Assembly: GCF_022347785.1 (NCBI RefSeq)
Contig: NZ_JAKRGA010000002.1
Location: 62,001-126,000 of the forward strand
Source of the DNA: Psychrobium sp. MM17-31
GTDB lineage: Bacteria > Pseudomonadota > Gammaproteobacteria > Enterobacterales > Psychrobiaceae
Reading direction: 5' to 3'
DNA length: 64,000 bases
Shown: positions 1 through 8,595 of the stretch, in pieces
Layout of the letters: every line of letters begins with the position of its first letter
Numbering within the stretch: position 1 is the stretch's first letter
Program-made: the position numbers and the translations under genes
The notes under the pieces: model-generated
The model's input: only the letters and a program-made list of their open reading frames with translations
Databases searched by the model: none
What the model was told of the DNA's origin: nothing

Positions 1-1465
1 CCAGCGTTCGTACTTCATCTGCCACAACCGCAAAACCACGGCCTTGCTCACCTGCCCGCGCAGCCTCTATCGCCGCATTAAGTGCCAGTAAGTTAGTTTG
101 TTCGGCGATTCCGCGGATCACATCCATCACCGTCGTGATATGTTCGCTATCATTCACCAGCTTTTTAGCTTCGGTATGTGATTGTTCGAGGTTATGGGAC
201 AGCTGCTGAATTTGCGTTATCGTCGCTTGCACGCCTTGATTACCATCGAGCGCGTTTTTGTTAGTCAGCTGCGCTTTTGATGCAGCGTCTGTGGTATTAA
301 CCACTATACCATCGATAGTTGCGGTTAGGTTTTCCATCGCGCTAGTTACTGTTTGCGCCTGATGAAGCTGTGATTCGATGCTTTGCTGATTATCGCCAAC
401 GCTATGCGACAAGTCGTCGGTAGCGCCATTAAGTGTTTTTACGCTGTGATTAACATCGACAATAATACTTTCAAACTTCTTGAGCAGCTGATTAAGATGA
501 AACGCCATTTCCGCAATTTCATCCTTGCCAACGTCATTGGCTCGCTTGGTTAAATCATTGGTTTGTTCAACATCAATCATTAAGTTACGTAATCGGCCTA
601 TTGCTTGCAAAATACGATTGCTGTTAACAAGGTTAACTACTAACGCTAATGCACTAATCGCCGCAAAGGCACCATAGAGAATCCAAGCCATTAAGCTATT
701 AGTAGCGGTTATTTCTTCCTTACTATGCATAATCAGAGCGTTAAGCATTTCCTCCGTAGTATGAATCGTCGAGCGCATGGTGCCTTGAATACCTAGCTTT
801 GGCGTCAACCCCATGGTTTCATTGGCTTGGGTGAGCTGAATAAACTTATCGTAATAATTATGCAGCACGTCGATATTGCCGTAACTCTGGCTCTTCATTA
901 ATTGCTCAAGCTTATAAAAGTTACCTGTAAATTTATCGACGTACTTGGTATCTAAGCGCAGCATAAAATCTTTCTCATTGCGGCGCAGTTGCAGCAACAT
1001 TATGGTCAGCGAAGGGTCACCACCTTTAACTTGCTCTTCTATCTGATGAGCCGCATCTCTAAGTTCACCATAAAACCCGTCTTTAGGATGATAACCGATG
1101 CGTTTTTGCTGGGCGACTAACGCCATAAAATGTTCGCGGTATTTTGCTGTTGCGTTAGCTAAGCCATCGATTTCATTGGTGGTTAAATCGTATTGGACAA
1201 AGAGTGCTTTTAACTCAGCAATATCTGCGGATAATTTTTGATATCTGTTGTTGTATTTGTCGACATATTTATCGTCTTTACGCGCCAGAAAATCTTTTTC
1301 GTTGCGGCGCAGCTCAAGAATGTCGCTTTTAATGGTTCCCGTTATCTCCACTCCATGACTGAGATCGCCAACTGTTTTTTCGGTATAAGTAGTGACCGAA
1401 ATGACCACCAGCAAACTCAAAATGAGTAAGGCAGTATTGAACATTAAGCGGTATTTGATAAGCAT
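1..1465 (-). CDS. Methyl-accepting chemotaxis protein, 3' part missing
   Basis: Inner-membrane chemoreceptor that relays ligand binding to CheA/CheW. The frame is open from an ATG at 1465 to the left edge, giving the first 488 residues; the rest lies outside the window. Residues 8-28 form the first membrane helix. The periplasmic region holds two copies of the motif LRRNEKDF (about residues 52 and 160), each followed by DxKYVDK, which fits a helical-bimodular (HBM) sensor domain as in McpS-type receptors. A second helix near residue 260 is followed by HAMP-like sequence and then the signalling hairpin with [20 protein letters not shown], cut just after [14 protein letters not shown]-type ribosome site precedes the ATG. 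The ligand cannot be read from sequence; organic acids are known for McpS relatives. Confidence 0.93.
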   Translation of the reverse strand, partial: MLIKYRLMFNTALLILSLLVVISVTTYTEKTVGDLSHGVEITGTIKSDILELRRNEKDFLARKDDKYVDKYNNRYQKLSADIAELKALFVQYDLTTNEIDGLANATAKYREHFMALVAQQKRIGYHPKDGFYGELRDAAHQIEEQVKGGDPSLTIMLLQLRRNEKDFMLRLDTKYVDKFTGNFYKLEQLMKSQSYGNIDVLHNYYDKFIQLTQANETMGLTPKLGIQGTMRSTIHTTEEMLNALIMHSKEEITATNSLMAWILYGAFAAISALALVVNLVNSNRILQAIGRLRNLMIDVEQTNDLTKRANDVGKDEIAEMAFHLNQLLKKFESIIVDVNHSVKTLNGATDDLSHSVGDNQQSIESQLHQAQTVTSAMENLTATIDGIVVNTTDAASKAQLTNKNALDGNQGVQATITQIQQLSHNLEQSHTEAKKLVNDSEHITTVMDVIRGIAEQTNLLALNAAIEAARAGEQGRGFAVVADEVRTL

Positions 1466-1548
1466 CTTATTCCCCTTGCAATCAATATGTTGAATGTGGG
1501 AATAACGCATTGAGATGGTAAGGAGAATGAACAAAGTCCTTGTGCTAT

Positions 1549-1597
1549 GCAGTAATCCCGAGACTCACTGCTAACATCTAGCGCCGTTTTGCTAGAT
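1549..1597 (-). promoter_or_regulatory. Two small hairpins in the chemoreceptor leader
   Basis: Two inverted repeats lie 84-132 bp upstream of the chemoreceptor ATG: GCAGT/ACTGC at 1549-1553 and 1567-1571, and ATCTAGC/GCTAGAT at 1576-1582 and 1591-1597. If transcription starts further upstream, near the AT-rich palindrome at 1655-1676, both would be in the 5' leader. They match no riboswitch class that I recognise. Confidence 0.35.
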
Positions 1598-1654
1598 ATT
1601 TCGTCCTTAATAAACCATTCAACGCTATCAAAAGGACACTGTCAACGAATTCAC

Positions 1655-1676
1655 CACAAATTGTATAAAATTTGTG
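1655..1676. promoter_or_regulatory. AT-rich palindrome in divergent promoter region
   Basis: CACAAATT and AATTTGTG flank a 6-base centre (1655-1662 and 1669-1676). On the minus strand the centre reads like a -10 element (TATACA). It could be the chemoreceptor promoter with an overlapping operator; that role is inferred from position only. Confidence 0.35.
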
Positions 1677-1708
1677 TAATTGTTTTTCTCAACCTTTCTC
1701 GACATTAC

Positions 1709-1751
1709 ATTAGAGAAACCTAATAAATACTTTACATTAGAAAAAACTAAT
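1709..1751 (+). promoter_or_regulatory. Twin ATTAG-N6-CTAAT operators
   Basis: Two near-identical palindromes, ATTAG-AGAAAC-CTAAT (1709-1724) and ATTAG-AAAAAA-CTAAT (1736-1751), lie 27 bp centre to centre, 40-80 bp upstream of the RND gene. The second overlaps a possible promoter (TTTACA at 1731, TATAAA at 1751). The arrangement suggests cooperative binding of a dimeric repressor to control the RND operon. No regulator gene lies next to it, so the protein is unknown. Confidence 0.5.
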
Positions 1752-1791
1752 ATAAACTATCTGGCATTGTACTATTTTTGAACATGCTCTC

Positions 1792-4329
1792 ATGAACACA
1801 CTGTCTTTCAATCAACGTTTAGCGCAAATGGTTACCCACTGGGCAATCCATTGGCCAAAGACCATTTATGCCGTTGTCGCCATTATTGCCATTGCCTTGC
1901 TGACACAAGTTCCGCGAATCAATATAGATACCGATCCGCAAAATATGCTAAGCCAAGACAATCCGGCTCGTGTCTTCCACAATCAAGTGAAAAAAGAATT
2001 CAATCTTTACGATGCCATAGTGTTGGGTGTTGTTAACAAGCAAGGAATTTATACACCACAAAATCTTACCACCATTAAACACATCAGTGATTTTGTTGTG
2101 GGTATCGACGGTGTTATCGCCAATGAAGTGATGGCGCCCAGTTTAGTCGACAATATAAAAAATGAATCAGAGGGAGCGCTGCGTTTTAGCTGGCTAATGC
2201 CCAAAGCACCGCAAACCCAAATGCAAGCAGATGCAGTGAAAGAAGCTATTAATCGCCTGCCAATGCTAAAAAACACATTAGCATCTAACGATCATCAAGC
2301 CATCGCTATCTATATTCCTATTGAAAGTAGCGATGTTAGTTACGCCATTGCCGAGCAAGTTCGTGAATTTATCGCCACGCAAGATCAAAGTAATGAGTAT
2401 TTCATTACCGGACTACCCATTGCAGAAAACCAATTTGGCAATGAAATGTTTGTGCAAATGGCGATTAGTGCGCCATTAGCAGGCTTAATGATCTTTACCA
2501 TGTTGTGGCTATTTTTACGTAAAGCCATTGTCACTATGGGGGCAATGCTGGTAGCTATGAGCACGGTGGTTATTACCATGGGCAGTTTAATTGCGCTTGG
2601 TTTTTCGGTGCATATTCTGTCATCGATGATTGCCATCTTTTTGATGCCAATTGCCGTGGTGGACGCTATTCACGTGTTATCTGAGTTTAAAGAAAAACTG
2701 CAACACAACCGCGCCTATAACATTGAACAATCCACCGAAGATGCCATTAGCGATGTCATCGGTCACTTGTTTCAACCAATGCTATTTACTACCTTAACCT
2801 CAGCTATTGGTTTTTATTCGCTAATGCTCACGCCAATTCCACCTGTGAAAGTCTTCGGCGGATTCGTCGGCAGCGGTATTATTGTCGCCTTTATCCTAAC
2901 AATGACCCTATTGCCTGCGTATTTATCCCGTTTAAACCCGCAAACCATTAGTGCTTTATCACAAAGCGATGACGAAAAGCCCACTATGCTCGTGCGCGGG
3001 TTGATCGCCTTATCTCGCTTCACAGTCAATGCCAACAAAACTATTATTGTGTCGTTAATTGCTATTACTGCCATTGGTATTGTTGGAATTAGTCATATAG
3101 TGATTAACGATAATCCGGTGCGCTGGTTTAAATCAGATCACCAAATCAGCGTCAGTGATCGCGTGCTAAATCATCATTTTTCAGGTACCTACAACGCTTA
3201 TCTTGTGTTGAATTACGATAACAACCACCAACAAAATGGCCTTGTCGATAGCTTAATTGGTCAAGCTAATAGCCATGATTTAACACTGCCACAATGGATA
3301 ACTAAACCTTCATTAGCGCAATTAGCACAAGCCTTTGACGATATAAGTTTTGAAGGTGAACTTAATGAAAAACAGAGTGATTTTGTCGATCGTTCATTAG
3401 AAATCATGACTAATGCACTGCGCTCACAGCAAGATTTTTATCAGCCATCCGCGCTTAATGTTATAGAAAACCTTGCCACTCACCTGCGCGCAAACCAATA
3501 TGTTGGCAAGGTTAATTCGCTAAGCGATATCACTAAAACCGTTAACCGTGAATTGCTCAGCGGCCAAGATGCTGATTACAGGCTGCCAAGCAGCAGTGAC
3601 GCAGTTGCCCAAGTATTATTGCAATATCAATCGTCACATCGCCCTGGCGATCTCAATCACTTTGTGACACCGAGCAAAGACAAAACCTTGCTCTGGTTAC
3701 AACTAAACACTGGTGATAATCAGGCAATGATGGAAGTCATTGACAGCGTAAATACTTATTTAGCCAATAACCCTTTGCCGCAAGGTATGAGCATTAATTG
3801 GGCGGGCAAAGCTTACATCAACGTTATTTGGCAACAAGCAATGGTTGAAGGCATGCTCGAATCATTATTAAGCGCCTTTGTACTGGTGTTATTGATGATG
3901 GTAGCCCTATTTCGCTCTATTCGCTATGGCCTGCTCGCCATGCTGCCATTATCAATTACCATTATTTCAATCTACGGCGTTATTGGCTGGATTGGCAAAG
4001 ACTACGATATGCCAATTGCCGTACTGTCATCGCTAACCCTTGGTCTATCGGTGGACTTTGCCATCCACTTTATCGAGCGCTATCGCACCTTCCGCAAACA
4101 AGGTCAAAGTGCCATTGCAGCTATAGAAGCGATGTTTAGAGAGCCAGCGCGAGCAATTTCCCGCAACGCCATTGTTATTGCATTAGGTTTTACCCCACTG
4201 CTTTTCGCACCATTAGTGCCTTATGTCACTGTGGGTCTGTTCTTAGCAAGCATCATGCTGTTATCAGCGTTTGTCACACTTACCCTTATTCCTGCGGTGT
4301 TATCCGTCACTGATAAGTCAAATGCTTAG
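1792..4329 (+). CDS. RND superfamily (HAE3/MMPL-like) transporter
   Basis: Large inner-membrane permease of 845 residues with the RND plan: a first helix at about 20-40, a periplasmic loop, a block of helices at about 220-390, a second single helix near 415-435, a second loop, and a last block at about 695-840. The motif TDPQNMLSQDNPA after the first helix, and the short loops, match the HAE3/MMPL branch rather than AcrB. This branch is often linked to hopanoids or other lipids. The next genes encode a LolA-like protein and an outer-membrane barrel, starting 9 and 3 bp after the preceding stops, so the three probably form one envelope machine. The substrate is unknown. No clear ribosome site precedes the ATG. 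Confidence 0.88.
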   Translation: MNTLSFNQRLAQMVTHWAIHWPKTIYAVVAIIAIALLTQVPRINIDTDPQNMLSQDNPARVFHNQVKKEFNLYDAIVLGVVNKQGIYTPQNLTTIKHISDFVVGIDGVIANEVMAPSLVDNIKNESEGALRFSWLMPKAPQTQMQADAVKEAINRLPMLKNTLASNDHQAIAIYIPIESSDVSYAIAEQVREFIATQDQSNEYFITGLPIAENQFGNEMFVQMAISAPLAGLMIFTMLWLFLRKAIVTMGAMLVAMSTVVITMGSLIALGFSVHILSSMIAIFLMPIAVVDAIHVLSEFKEKLQHNRAYNIEQSTEDAISDVIGHLFQPMLFTTLTSAIGFYSLMLTPIPPVKVFGGFVGSGIIVAFILTMTLLPAYLSRLNPQTISALSQSDDEKPTMLVRGLIALSRFTVNANKTIIVSLIAITAIGIVGISHIVINDNPVRWFKSDHQISVSDRVLNHHFSGTYNAYLVLNYDNNHQQNGLVDSLIGQANSHDLTLPQWITKPSLAQLAQAFDDISFEGELNEKQSDFVDRSLEIMTNALRSQQDFYQPSALNVIENLATHLRANQYVGKVNSLSDITKTVNRELLSGQDADYRLPSSSDAVAQVLLQYQSSHRPGDLNHFVTPSKDKTLLWLQLNTGDNQAMMEVIDSVNTYLANNPLPQGMSINWAGKAYINVIWQQAMVEGMLESLLSAFVLVLLMMVALFRSIRYGLLAMLPLSITIISIYGVIGWIGKDYDMPIAVLSSLTLGLSVDFAIHFIERYRTFRKQGQSAIAAIEAMFREPARAISRNAIVIALGFTPLLFAPLVPYVTVGLFLASIMLLSAFVTLTLIPAVLSVTDKSNA

Positions 4330-4338
4330 GAGTCAACA

Positions 4339-5121
4339 ATGAAACTACTTACTTCTTTATTTATTACGGCACTGGCAACAACTTCAATCAATGCGAACGA
4401 ACTTTCAGTGGACGAAATCATTAAACGCGCTAATCATGCTGCATTTTATCAAGGAGATGATGGTTCAAGTGCCGCGCGCATGAAAATAATCGACGAGCAA
4501 GGCCGCGTGCAAATGCGTCAATTTAACGTACTACGTCGTGACATTGAAGATGGTGGCGATCAACAATTCCTTATCGCCTTTTCACGCCCGTCTGATGTTA
4601 AAGGCATGATGTTTCGAGTTGAAAAGCACATTACTACCGATGATGATCGCTGGCTATTTTTACCAGCTCTTGATTTGGTAAAACGCATTTCCGCCAGTGA
4701 CAAACGCACCAGTTTTGTGGGTTCGCATTTCTACTATGAAGATATCTCTGGGCGTAATACCTCATTAGATAGCTTTGAGCTTATTGAGCAAACGCCAACT
4801 CATTACATCATCAAAGCTGTGCCAAAAGATCCAAGCGTGGTGGAGTTTGCTAGCTATATGGTGGAGATCAAAAAAGATGTGATGCTGCCGACGAAGATTA
4901 GCTACACCAATAATAATGGCGATGTTTATCGCATCATCGAAGCGAAAAAGATCAAAGTCATCGACGGTTATCCAACGGTAGTTAGTTCGCAAGTGAGTTT
5001 ACCGCTCACCGGCGCCAAAACCTTAATGCAATTTAAGGGCGTGAAATACAACAAAGGTATTCCGCAAACAGTATTCTCCGAGCGCAGTCTGCGCAATCCA
5101 CCTAAACGCTGGTTGAAATAG
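4339..5121 (+). CDS. LolA-like outer-membrane lipoprotein-sorting protein
   Basis: Periplasmic protein of 260 residues with a signal peptide (cleavage after about residue 19, SINA). The body is the LolA-like fold used by the 'outer membrane lipoprotein-sorting' family: FSRPSDVKGMMFRVEK, DRWLFLPALDLVKRIS and SFVGSHFYYEDISGR are typical blocks. Such proteins bind lipid or acyl chains in an open barrel and are regularly encoded beside HAE3 RND permeases. It starts 9 bp after the RND stop with GGAG as ribosome site. The likely role is a periplasmic shuttle between the permease and the outer membrane; the cargo is not known. Confidence 0.85.
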   Translation: MKLLTSLFITALATTSINANELSVDEIIKRANHAAFYQGDDGSSAARMKIIDEQGRVQMRQFNVLRRDIEDGGDQQFLIAFSRPSDVKGMMFRVEKHITTDDDRWLFLPALDLVKRISASDKRTSFVGSHFYYEDISGRNTSLDSFELIEQTPTHYIIKAVPKDPSVVEFASYMVEIKKDVMLPTKISYTNNNGDVYRIIEAKKIKVIDGYPTVVSSQVSLPLTGAKTLMQFKGVKYNKGIPQTVFSERSLRNPPKRWLK

Positions 5122-5124
5122 CTC

Positions 5125-6342
5125 ATGAATCGCTTTTCACCACCAACATTATTGCCAGCGTTATTGGTTTCAGCGTCTCTGTTACTGTGCGCAACAAATG
5201 TACACGCCAATGACGACGAATGGGACGATTGGCAAGAGACACCAAGCTCACCATGGAGCTATAACGGCTTTGTTCAAGGTAAGGTAGGTCGTTTTCTGTC
5301 AACTCAACCGCAATCTACAAATTTCAGCGCCAAAGATCTTACCTTGCGCCTTGAGACCCAATATGAAGGGGAACTTTTCCAAGCGCAGTTTAAAGCTGAT
5401 AGCCAATACTTGCTGCTCAAAAGCGATTGGCAACATCAAGTGCGAGAGCTGGCAGTTAGTGTCGATTTTGCCAATAGTGATAATGAGACAATTAGCGACT
5501 CAGCGCTGGCTGGCCTGTCGTTTAAAGTGGGCAGGCAGAGCCTGAGTTGGGGGTTAGGTGAGTTTATTTTCCTTAACGATCTGTTTGCTAAAGATTGGCA
5601 ATCGTTTTTTAATGGCGATGATATTAGCTATCTGAAAAAGCCAAATGACGCCTTGAAACTGAGTTATTTTTTTGGCGAATCGAGTCTCGATGTTGTCTAT
5701 CAATCACAGCACAGTGTTGATGATTTGTATCAGCCCATCAGCGGCCTGACATCACCAAGTGATAGCAGTATTCACGCCCGTTACTATTTTAGCAGCGGAC
5801 AAACAGACTACGCTTTTTACGCCAGTGACGGCATTGGCAACACACCGCAATTTATCGCTGGACGGTTTGAATATCAGCAACTAAAAAGTCTTGGTGCCAG
5901 CATGGTAAAACCGCTGGCGGGTGGTTTATTTAAAGCAGAGTTTTCCAATTATTGGCTCGATAACTCTCTAGCGCAAAGCAGTAAACAGCAGCGCTATTTA
6001 ATTGGATTTGAGCGCGAAATAATGCCGCGCCTAAACCTATCGCTACAAGCGCACTTAGAGCAAGACAGCAATCCATACGCCTCTCATACGCTAGACAACC
6101 GTCAGCTAATAACCACTAGCTTTAACTATCGCTCTAGTGATGACAATTGGAATAGCCAACTCATGTTATTTCACTCGCCAAACCATCACGACAATTATTT
6201 ACGTATTAGCAGCAGCTACCGCTATAGCGATCAAATCATTTTGAGTGGTCACATTAATAACCTTAATGGTCACAGCGACACCTTCTTTGGCCAATTAAAA
6301 ACCATTGATAACGCAGCACTGCGAATCACGTTTTATTTTTAG
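5125..6342 (+). CDS. Predicted outer-membrane beta-barrel protein
   Basis: Protein of 405 residues with a signal peptide (about residues 1-29) and a mature part made of alternating polar and aromatic strands, ending in ITFYF. A C-terminal phenylalanine after an alternating strand is the usual recognition signal for the Bam machine. It starts 3 bp after the LolA-like gene, so the two are probably translated together. Proteins of this general type accompany HAE3-RND/LolA-like pairs in related marine bacteria. I cannot assign a family with certainty (DUF1302-like is possible). The inferred role is the outer-membrane partner of the RND system. Confidence 0.75.
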   Translation: MNRFSPPTLLPALLVSASLLLCATNVHANDDEWDDWQETPSSPWSYNGFVQGKVGRFLSTQPQSTNFSAKDLTLRLETQYEGELFQAQFKADSQYLLLKSDWQHQVRELAVSVDFANSDNETISDSALAGLSFKVGRQSLSWGLGEFIFLNDLFAKDWQSFFNGDDISYLKKPNDALKLSYFFGESSLDVVYQSQHSVDDLYQPISGLTSPSDSSIHARYYFSSGQTDYAFYASDGIGNTPQFIAGRFEYQQLKSLGASMVKPLAGGLFKAEFSNYWLDNSLAQSSKQQRYLIGFEREIMPRLNLSLQAHLEQDSNPYASHTLDNRQLITTSFNYRSSDDNWNSQLMLFHSPNHHDNYLRISSSYRYSDQIILSGHINNLNGHSDTFFGQLKTIDNAALRITFYF

Positions 6343-6367
6343 TAGATTTTTGAATCAGGAGAACCTT

Positions 6368-6586
6368 ATGACATATCAACGCGCAACCTTTATGTTTGCT
6401 GGCATTATGATTATTCTGTCAGTTGTTTTAACCCAGATGGTACACCCAAATTTCGTGTACTTTACCCTGTTTATTGGTCTTAATATGATGCAATTTTCCA
6501 TTAGTAAGTTTTGCCCTGCATCATGGCTATTTAAGCGCCTTGGCATGAAATCAGACTGCGAAATAAAAGAAAGGAGCACAACATGA
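6368..6586 (+). CDS. DUF2892 (YgaP-TM-like) membrane protein
   Basis: Small inner-membrane protein of 72 residues with two helices (about 8-26 and 29-45). The FCP motif after the second helix and the RLGMK tail match the DUF2892 family, which is often fused or adjacent to rhodanese domains, as in E. coli YgaP. The ATG at 6368 is preceded by AGGAG; an in-frame upstream start would overlap the barrel gene and lacks a site. Its stop overlaps the ATG of the rhodanese gene (ATGA), so the two are translationally coupled. Confidence 0.85.
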   Translation: MTYQRATFMFAGIMIILSVVLTQMVHPNFVYFTLFIGLNMMQFSISKFCPASWLFKRLGMKSDCEIKERSTT

Positions 6587-6948
6587 AACAAATGCTATTA
6601 GTACTAACCACAATAATGACCCTATTAATCAGCGTAAATAGCGCCAATGCCGAGCAAGCATCTCGCGAACAAATCGCATGGCAGGATATTAATAACGGCG
6701 TATTAGTGATCGACGTGCGCAGTGCTAAAGAGTTTGCTAGCGGCCATATCAAGAACGCCCTAAATATTCCACACGATATTGCCGTAAAACAATTTACCGC
6801 ATTAGGCATCAATAAAGATCGCCGCGTTGTTCTGTACTGCCGCAGCGGTAACCGCTCAGGTAAAGCGATTGCGGCGCTAACTAAAGCTGGTTACACCAAT
6901 CTTCATAACGGTGGTGGTTATCAAGGACTCATGACACAAAAACAGTAA
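6583..6948 (+). CDS. Periplasmic single-domain rhodanese
   Basis: Sulfurtransferase-type domain of 121 residues with a signal peptide (about 1-23, cleavage at ANA). The active loop CRSGNRS with Cys86 carries the persulfide in rhodaneses, and VIDVRSAKEFASGHIKNALNI is the usual substrate-side segment. Together with the coupled DUF2892 gene it recreates a split version of YgaP, a membrane-linked rhodanese. The exported location differs from cytoplasmic GlpE/PspE-like forms but resembles PspE. Its link to the RND operon upstream (25 bp between barrel and DUF2892 genes) may be only transcriptional. Confidence 0.9.
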   Translation: MKQMLLVLTTIMTLLISVNSANAEQASREQIAWQDINNGVLVIDVRSAKEFASGHIKNALNIPHDIAVKQFTALGINKDRRVVLYCRSGNRSGKAIAALTKAGYTNLHNGGGYQGLMTQKQ

Positions 6949-6972
6949 AACCCCACTACATTAGACGTGAAA

Positions 6973-7000
6973 TAGCAGTCAAAGCCATTTTTGACTGCTA
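6973..7000 (+). terminator. Perfect 11-bp hairpin after the rhodanese gene
   Basis: TAGCAGTCAAA (6973-6983) and its exact complement (6990-7000) enclose a 6-base loop. The T run comes only at 7013-7019, so it is not a classical terminator, and it overlaps the -10 region of the thioesterase promoter. It may attenuate readthrough from the RND operon. Confidence 0.45.
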
Positions 7001-7004
7001 TAAT
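6996..7004 (+). promoter_or_regulatory. Extended -10 promoter of thioesterase gene
   Basis: TGCTATAAT is a perfect extended -10 element (TGn plus TATAAT), 31 bp before the thioesterase ATG. It lies in the 3' arm of the hairpin at 6973-7000. No good -35 is seen, which is usual for extended -10 promoters. Confidence 0.6.
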
Positions 7005-7034
7005 CCGGCGTCCTTTTTTCAACACGTAACTTCA

Positions 7035-7439
7035 ATGATTTCAGATCCGCAAATTTTAGAGCGCCTCGATAAGAGTCAATCGCGCATCACCAAAGCCGTA
7101 TTCCCATTTACCACTAACCACCACGACACGCTATTTGGCGGTCAAGCACTAGCTTGGATGGACGAAGCCGCCTTTATCGCCGCCACCCGTTTTTGTCGCA
7201 AACGTTTAGTTACCGTATCGTCGGATAAGATTGACTTCAAACACCCGATCCCCGGCGGCAGCTTGGTAGAGTTAATTGGTCAAGTGATCCACGTAGGTAA
7301 CACCAGTATTAAAGTGGAAGTGAATATTTACGTTGAAGACATGTACCACGACCACCGCGAGAAAGCCATTACAGGTACTTTTAGCTTCGTTGCTGTTGAC
7401 GAAAGTGGGAAACCAACACCAGTTTTACCAGTGGAATAA
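7035..7439 (+). CDS. Acyl-CoA thioesterase, YciA-like hotdog fold
   Basis: Cytoplasmic hotdog-fold thioesterase of 134 residues that hydrolyses acyl-CoA to free acid and CoA. The block HHDTLFGGQALAWMDEAA (about residues 29-46) matches the catalytic helix of the YciA/BACH group, with the Asp in MDEAA as the likely catalytic acid. SSDKIDFKHPIPGG is the second typical strand pair. The length is normal for single-hotdog members, which work as hexamers. It has its own promoter and faces the hydrolase gene at 7794 tail to tail. Confidence 0.88.
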   Translation: MISDPQILERLDKSQSRITKAVFPFTTNHHDTLFGGQALAWMDEAAFIAATRFCRKRLVTVSSDKIDFKHPIPGGSLVELIGQVIHVGNTSIKVEVNIYVEDMYHDHREKAITGTFSFVAVDESGKPTPVLPVE

Positions 7440-7443
7440 CATC

Positions 7444-7789
7444 AAAAAAGAGCTTTAGGAAACTAGGGCCTGTTGATCATTCGAGGATGAATTTTGTGCA
7501 ACTGACAAGGCTTTTTCACAAGGCATAAGGAGCGACGCCTAGTTTACCTCGGCTTTGTCTCCTGAGTCGCTCTACTTCCTGCATCCATGCAGTCATAGGC
7601 GAGCGACGAATAACGCGGTGAAAATATCTTGTCATTGCATCCGAAGGACAGCGTTTGTTCGTGATTTCTACGGCGTTATCCTCTGCTAGCTTAGCCCGCT
7701 AAGCGTCGCAGGCTCTTCCTTGTATAAAACCCGAACAACTCGCTGCAAAAACCTTCACCAAAGATCAACAGGCCCTAATGCTCTTTTTT
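7444..7789. terminator. Bidirectional terminator split by a MITE
   Basis: AAAAAAGAGC at 7444-7453 pairs exactly with GCTCTTTTTT at 7780-7789. If the element between the TA repeats is removed, the site closes to a hairpin: 10-bp outer stem, one T-T mismatch, TTAG/CTAA and a GAAA tetraloop, with A and T runs on both sides. It would end both convergent transcripts. The element now separates the two arms. Confidence 0.7.
7464..7777. mobile_element. MITE-like element with 13-bp inverted ends and TA duplication
   Basis: The ends GGGCCTGTTGATC (7466-7478) and GATCAACAGGCCC (7763-7775) are perfect inverted repeats, and both are flanked by TA (7464-7465 and 7776-7777). The 310-bp interior has no credible gene. 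Small size, no transposase and a TA target duplication fit a non-autonomous element moved by an IS630/Tc1-mariner-like enzyme. This fills the 354-bp gap between the thioesterase and hydrolase genes. Class assignment rests on the ends and target only. Confidence 0.75.
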
Positions 7790-7793
7790 ATTT

Positions 7794-8447
7794 TTAAGCT
7801 CGCCCCGTTACACGATCACCAACTAAAGGATTCGATGCACGCTCTTTGCCAAAAGTGGAATTAGGTCCATGACCACAAATAAACTCCACCTCGTTACCTA
7901 ACGGCCATAATTTATTGCAAATAGAATCGATAAGTTGCTGATGATTGCCTTGTGGAAAATCAGTGCGACCAATTGAACCAGCAAAAATTACATCACCAAC
8001 CCAAGCGCGATTGCTTGCTTGATGATAAAACACCACATGACCAGGAGTATGGCCCGGACAATGCACAACGTTAAGTGATTGCTTACCAACCTCAACCACG
8101 TCACCATCATTAAGCCATGTTGTCGGCGTGAAATTATTCGGGGTAGCAAAACCAAACATTTGCGCTTGCTGCGCGAGATTATCAATCCAGAATGCATCGC
8201 CTTGATGAGGGCCAATCACAGGCACGTTATAAGCGCTAGCAACATCAGCAGTAGCACCAACATGATCAAGGTGCCCATGTGTTAACAACACCTGCTTAAC
8301 ATGAAGTTGTTGCTGATTAATAAACGCCACTAATTTCTCGATATCACCGCCGGGATCGACAACCGCCGCTTCCTTAGTTTCGTCACACCACAAAATACTA
8401 CAATTTTGCGCGAATGCGGTCACGGGAATAACTTGATGCCTCAACAT
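7794..8447 (-). CDS. MBL-fold hydrolase, glyoxalase II-like (YcbL type)
   Basis: Cytoplasmic metallo-beta-lactamase-fold thioesterase of 217 residues. The metal ligands are all visible: THGHLDH (His57, His59, Asp61, His62), His133 in CPGHTPGH, Asp152 in GDVIF and His193 in CGHG. GDVIFAGSIGRTDFPQGN is the signature of the short GloB2/YcbL group, which lacks the C-terminal substrate domain of classical glyoxalase II. The likely reaction is hydrolysis of S-lactoylglutathione or a related thioester; the true substrate is uncertain for this group. It faces the thioesterase gene. Confidence 0.9.
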   Translation of the reverse strand: MLRHQVIPVTAFAQNCSILWCDETKEAAVVDPGGDIEKLVAFINQQQLHVKQVLLTHGHLDHVGATADVASAYNVPVIGPHQGDAFWIDNLAQQAQMFGFATPNNFTPTTWLNDGDVVEVGKQSLNVVHCPGHTPGHVVFYHQASNRAWVGDVIFAGSIGRTDFPQGNHQQLIDSICNKLWPLGNEVEFICGHGPNSTFGKERASNPLVGDRVTGRA

Positions 8448-8595
8448 AAATTTTGCTCACTATAATTTTTTTCGCCTATTATCCTGCGCTCCGAGCCATT
8501 AATCCAGCGTCAATCTATAAAACTTTAAGCTGATAACGTTCCCAAATTCAAAGAATTATCATATGCTTAAATTAGCCGACAAGGAGTCCTACACA

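Noticed and set aside
1238-1429. Plus-strand frame of 63 residues
   Set aside because: It is antisense to the chemoreceptor gene, which has clear family motifs.
1466-1620. Cyclic-di-GMP or other known riboswitch in the chemoreceptor leader
   Set aside because: Two hairpins are present but the conserved GEMM bases are not.
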